Shown piece by piece: positions 6,052 to 7,101 of a DNA stretch of 7,101 nucleotides (within the stretch, counting starts at the first letter, position 1; every line of letters begins with the position of its first letter). The notes beneath the pieces are model-generated. The model was given only the letters and a program-made list of their open reading frames with translations, was not told the origin of the DNA and made no database searches. The translations under genes were made by a program, and so were the position numbers. Source of the stretch: an uncultured Collinsella sp. (GTDB lineage Bacteria > Actinomycetota > Coriobacteriia > Coriobacteriales > Coriobacteriaceae); contig CAAENI010000206.1 of the NCBI GenBank assembly GCA_900757285.1, positions 1-7,101 of the forward strand, read 5' to 3'.

Positions 6052-6742
6052 CGAGCAGATGGCTGCTGCCGAGGGCCTGGGCTTTGTGCCCTACACCCGT
6101 CCGACCGGCACCGATACGGCCGAGCCGCTTAAGATTGGCGTGCTTATCAGCGGCTCGGGTACCAACCTGCAGGCGCTGATCGACCTAATCGCCGCCGGCA
6201 AGCTCAACGCCTCGATTGAGCTCGTGGTGTCGAGCCGTCCTTCGGCCAAGGGCCTACAGCGCGCCGAGCGTGCGGGCATCCAGACGCTCACGCTGTCCAA
6301 GGATGTCTATGCCGACCCCATCGCGGCTGACGAGATCATCGCGCATGAGCTGCTCGAACGTGGCTGCGAGTACGTGGTGATGGCCGGCTATATGCGCATG
6401 GTGCACACGCCGCTGCTGGCGGCGTTCCCCAATCGCGTGGTCAACCTGCATCCGGCGCTGCTGCCGAGCTTTACCGGTGCCCATGCGATTGACGATGCCT
6501 TTGTGCGCGGCGTCAAGGTAACTGGCGTGACCGTGCATTTTGCCAACGAGGTCTACGACAACGGTCCCATCATCGCCCAGCGTGCGCTGGCTGTTGAGGA
6601 GGACTGGGATGTCGACACGCTCGAGGAGCACATCCACGCGATTGAGCACGTGCTGTATCCCGAGGTCGTGCAAATGCTCGCCGACGGCCGCGTCCACGTG
6701 CTGGAGAGCGGCAAGGTCGCAATTGATGCGCCCCGCGGCTAG
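6041..6742 (+). CDS. purN: Phosphoribosylglycinamide formyltransferase, folate-dependent
   Basis: PurN transfers a formyl group from 10-formyltetrahydrofolate to GAR, giving FGAR. The phosphate-binding loop is KIGVLISGSGTNLQAL (31-46). The catalytic core is NLHPALLPSFTGAHAI (135-150), then GVTVHFANEVYDNGPIIAQ (162-180). Asn135, His137 and Asp173 match the E. coli triad Asn106, His108 and Asp144 with a constant offset of 29. At 233 residues it carries about 30 extra N-terminal residues compared with E. coli PurN (212), with no recognised domain. The ATG at 6041 lies inside the end of purM (stop 6049-6051). The nearest SD-like GTAAGG is 12 bases away, which suits translation coupled to purM rather than independent initiation. 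Met7 (6059) is a possible alternative start but has a poorer upstream site. It is the last gene before the operon terminator. Confidence 0.97.
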   Translation: MSANEQMAAAEGLGFVPYTRPTGTDTAEPLKIGVLISGSGTNLQALIDLIAAGKLNASIELVVSSRPSAKGLQRAERAGIQTLTLSKDVYADPIAADEIIAHELLERGCEYVVMAGYMRMVHTPLLAAFPNRVVNLHPALLPSFTGAHAIDDAFVRGVKVTGVTVHFANEVYDNGPIIAQRALAVEEDWDVDTLEEHIHAIEHVLYPEVVQMLADGRVHVLESGKVAIDAPRG

Positions 6743-6772
6743 CGGCGCACAGTACAATTTAGTTGAGTGGTC

Positions 6773-6817
6773 AAGGTGGTCATTGGTGCCAAGGCGCGCG
6801 TGGCCACCTTTTGTTTT
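6773..6817 (+). terminator. Intrinsic terminator of the purFMN operon
   Basis: AAGGTGGTC (6773-6781) pairs with GGCCACCTT (6802-6810), one G-U wobble included, followed by the T-rich run TTTTGTTTT (6809-6817). The 20-base loop holds a small inner TTGG/CCAA pairing (6783-6792). It lies 30 bases after the purN stop. A second GTGGTC at 6767-6772 could compete for the right arm. Confidence 0.82.
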
Positions 6818-6820
6818 GGG

Positions 6821-6849
6821 TAGTCATCGGGGACGTTCTTGAATGACTA
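6821..6849 (+). repeat. GGGAC-loop palindromic element, copy 3
   Basis: TAGTCAT (6821-6827) and ATGACTA (6843-6849) form a perfect 7-bp inverted repeat around the 15-base loop CGGGGACGTTCTTGA. It sits between the purN terminator and the ribosome binding site of the PTS gene, and has no T run to make it a terminator. The layout matches the elements at 1038-1074 and 4789-4829: arm, short gap, GGGAC, G/T-rich stretch, arm. Confidence 0.6.
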
Positions 6850-6867
6850 GGTGAGAGAGGTGAGCGC

Positions 6868-7101
6868 ATGGCGGATAACGAAGCGCTGTTTACGCCTGAG
6901 TTGGTGTTTTTTGATTGGGAGTGTGCGACGCCGGATGAGGTGTTCGCGCGGCTTGAGGGCGAGCTTGCCCCGCGCGGCTACATTGCCGACGGTTGGCTCG
7001 ATGCCGTTCGCACGCGCGAGGATGCCTATCCCACGGGTCTTGCCATGCCGGCGGCAAACATTGCCATTCCGCATACCGATCCGGGGTTTGTGGCCAAGCC
7101 C
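6868..7101 (+). CDS. PTS sugar transporter subunit IIA, fructose/galactitol type (partial, 3' end missing)
   Basis: The frame is open from ATG 6868 to the window edge, giving 78 residues of a domain that is usually about 150. It matches the start of the PTS EIIA type 2 fold, a cytoplasmic phosphocarrier taking phosphate from HPr to the EIIB of a sugar permease. The evidence is an N-terminal ELVFFDWECATPDEVFARL (11-29) helix region, then GYIADGWLDAVRTREDAYPTGL (37-58) matching the family G-Y-V, V-x-x-R-E and Y-P-T-G-L blocks, then NIAIPHTD (64-71). His69 is the expected phosphorylated histidine. The short N terminus before the domain suggests a GatA-like stand-alone EIIA rather than an activator fusion, but the end is unseen. 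GAGAGG (6855-6860) supports the start. No clear promoter lies between the purN terminator and this gene. No link to purine synthesis is evident. Confidence 0.88.
   Translation, partial: MADNEALFTPELVFFDWECATPDEVFARLEGELAPRGYIADGWLDAVRTREDAYPTGLAMPAANIAIPHTDPGFVAKP

Noticed and set aside
1..7101. CRISPR array, tRNA or rRNA genes, insertion sequence or prophage genes
   Set aside because: No regularly spaced direct repeats, no tRNA-like cloverleaf, and no transposase, integrase or phage-like protein were seen. The only repeats are the small spacer palindromes.

Overview
The window is GC-rich, with bacterial Shine-Dalgarno sites and sigma70-type promoters. The mix of a class B sortase, a CmpB-family membrane protein, a clostridial/actinobacterial-type PurF with an iron-sulfur ligand set, and a galactitol/fructose-type PTS IIA protein fits an anaerobic gut Actinomycetota. 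My best guess is a Collinsella-like Coriobacteriia. That assignment is from familiarity with such proteins, not from a search.

Layout. A class B sortase (30-1028, +) stands at the left edge, possibly the last gene of an operon entering from the left. A small MoaE-like protein (1093-1512, +) follows. A strong bidirectional terminator (1543-1581) separates it from a convergent gene for a polytopic membrane protein with a C-terminal CmpB/DUF1113-type domain (1603-2832, -). A divergent spacer (2833-3119) carries a good promoter for the membrane protein and a perfect TATAAT for the rightward purine operon purF (3120-4790), purM (4948-6051) and purN (6041-6742). The operon ends at an intrinsic terminator (6773-6817). 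A new gene for a PTS EIIA domain (6868 onward) runs off the right edge.

How the genes work together. PurF, PurN and PurM catalyse steps 1, 3 and 5 of de novo IMP synthesis: PRPP to phosphoribosylamine, GAR to FGAR, and FGAM to AIR. purM and purN overlap by 11 bases, which suggests translational coupling. purF and purM are separated by a 157-base spacer that holds a repeat-like hairpin and two GC-rich hairpins. The sortase, the MoaE-like protein and the membrane protein have no evident functional tie to purine synthesis.

Most of the window is ordinary housekeeping DNA. The least expected signal is in the spacers. Three of the five gene-free spacers each hold a 7-10 bp inverted repeat whose 15-23 base loop carries GGGAC followed by a G/T-rich stretch. 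A fourth spacer holds a degenerate relative. They look like a small dispersed palindromic repeat family, perhaps REP-like and mobilised in trans by a Y1 (IS200/RAYT-type) transposase, but no transposase lies in the window. A second point of interest is that the MoaE-like protein keeps the MoaE fold signature but appears to lack some residues expected of the catalytic subunit.
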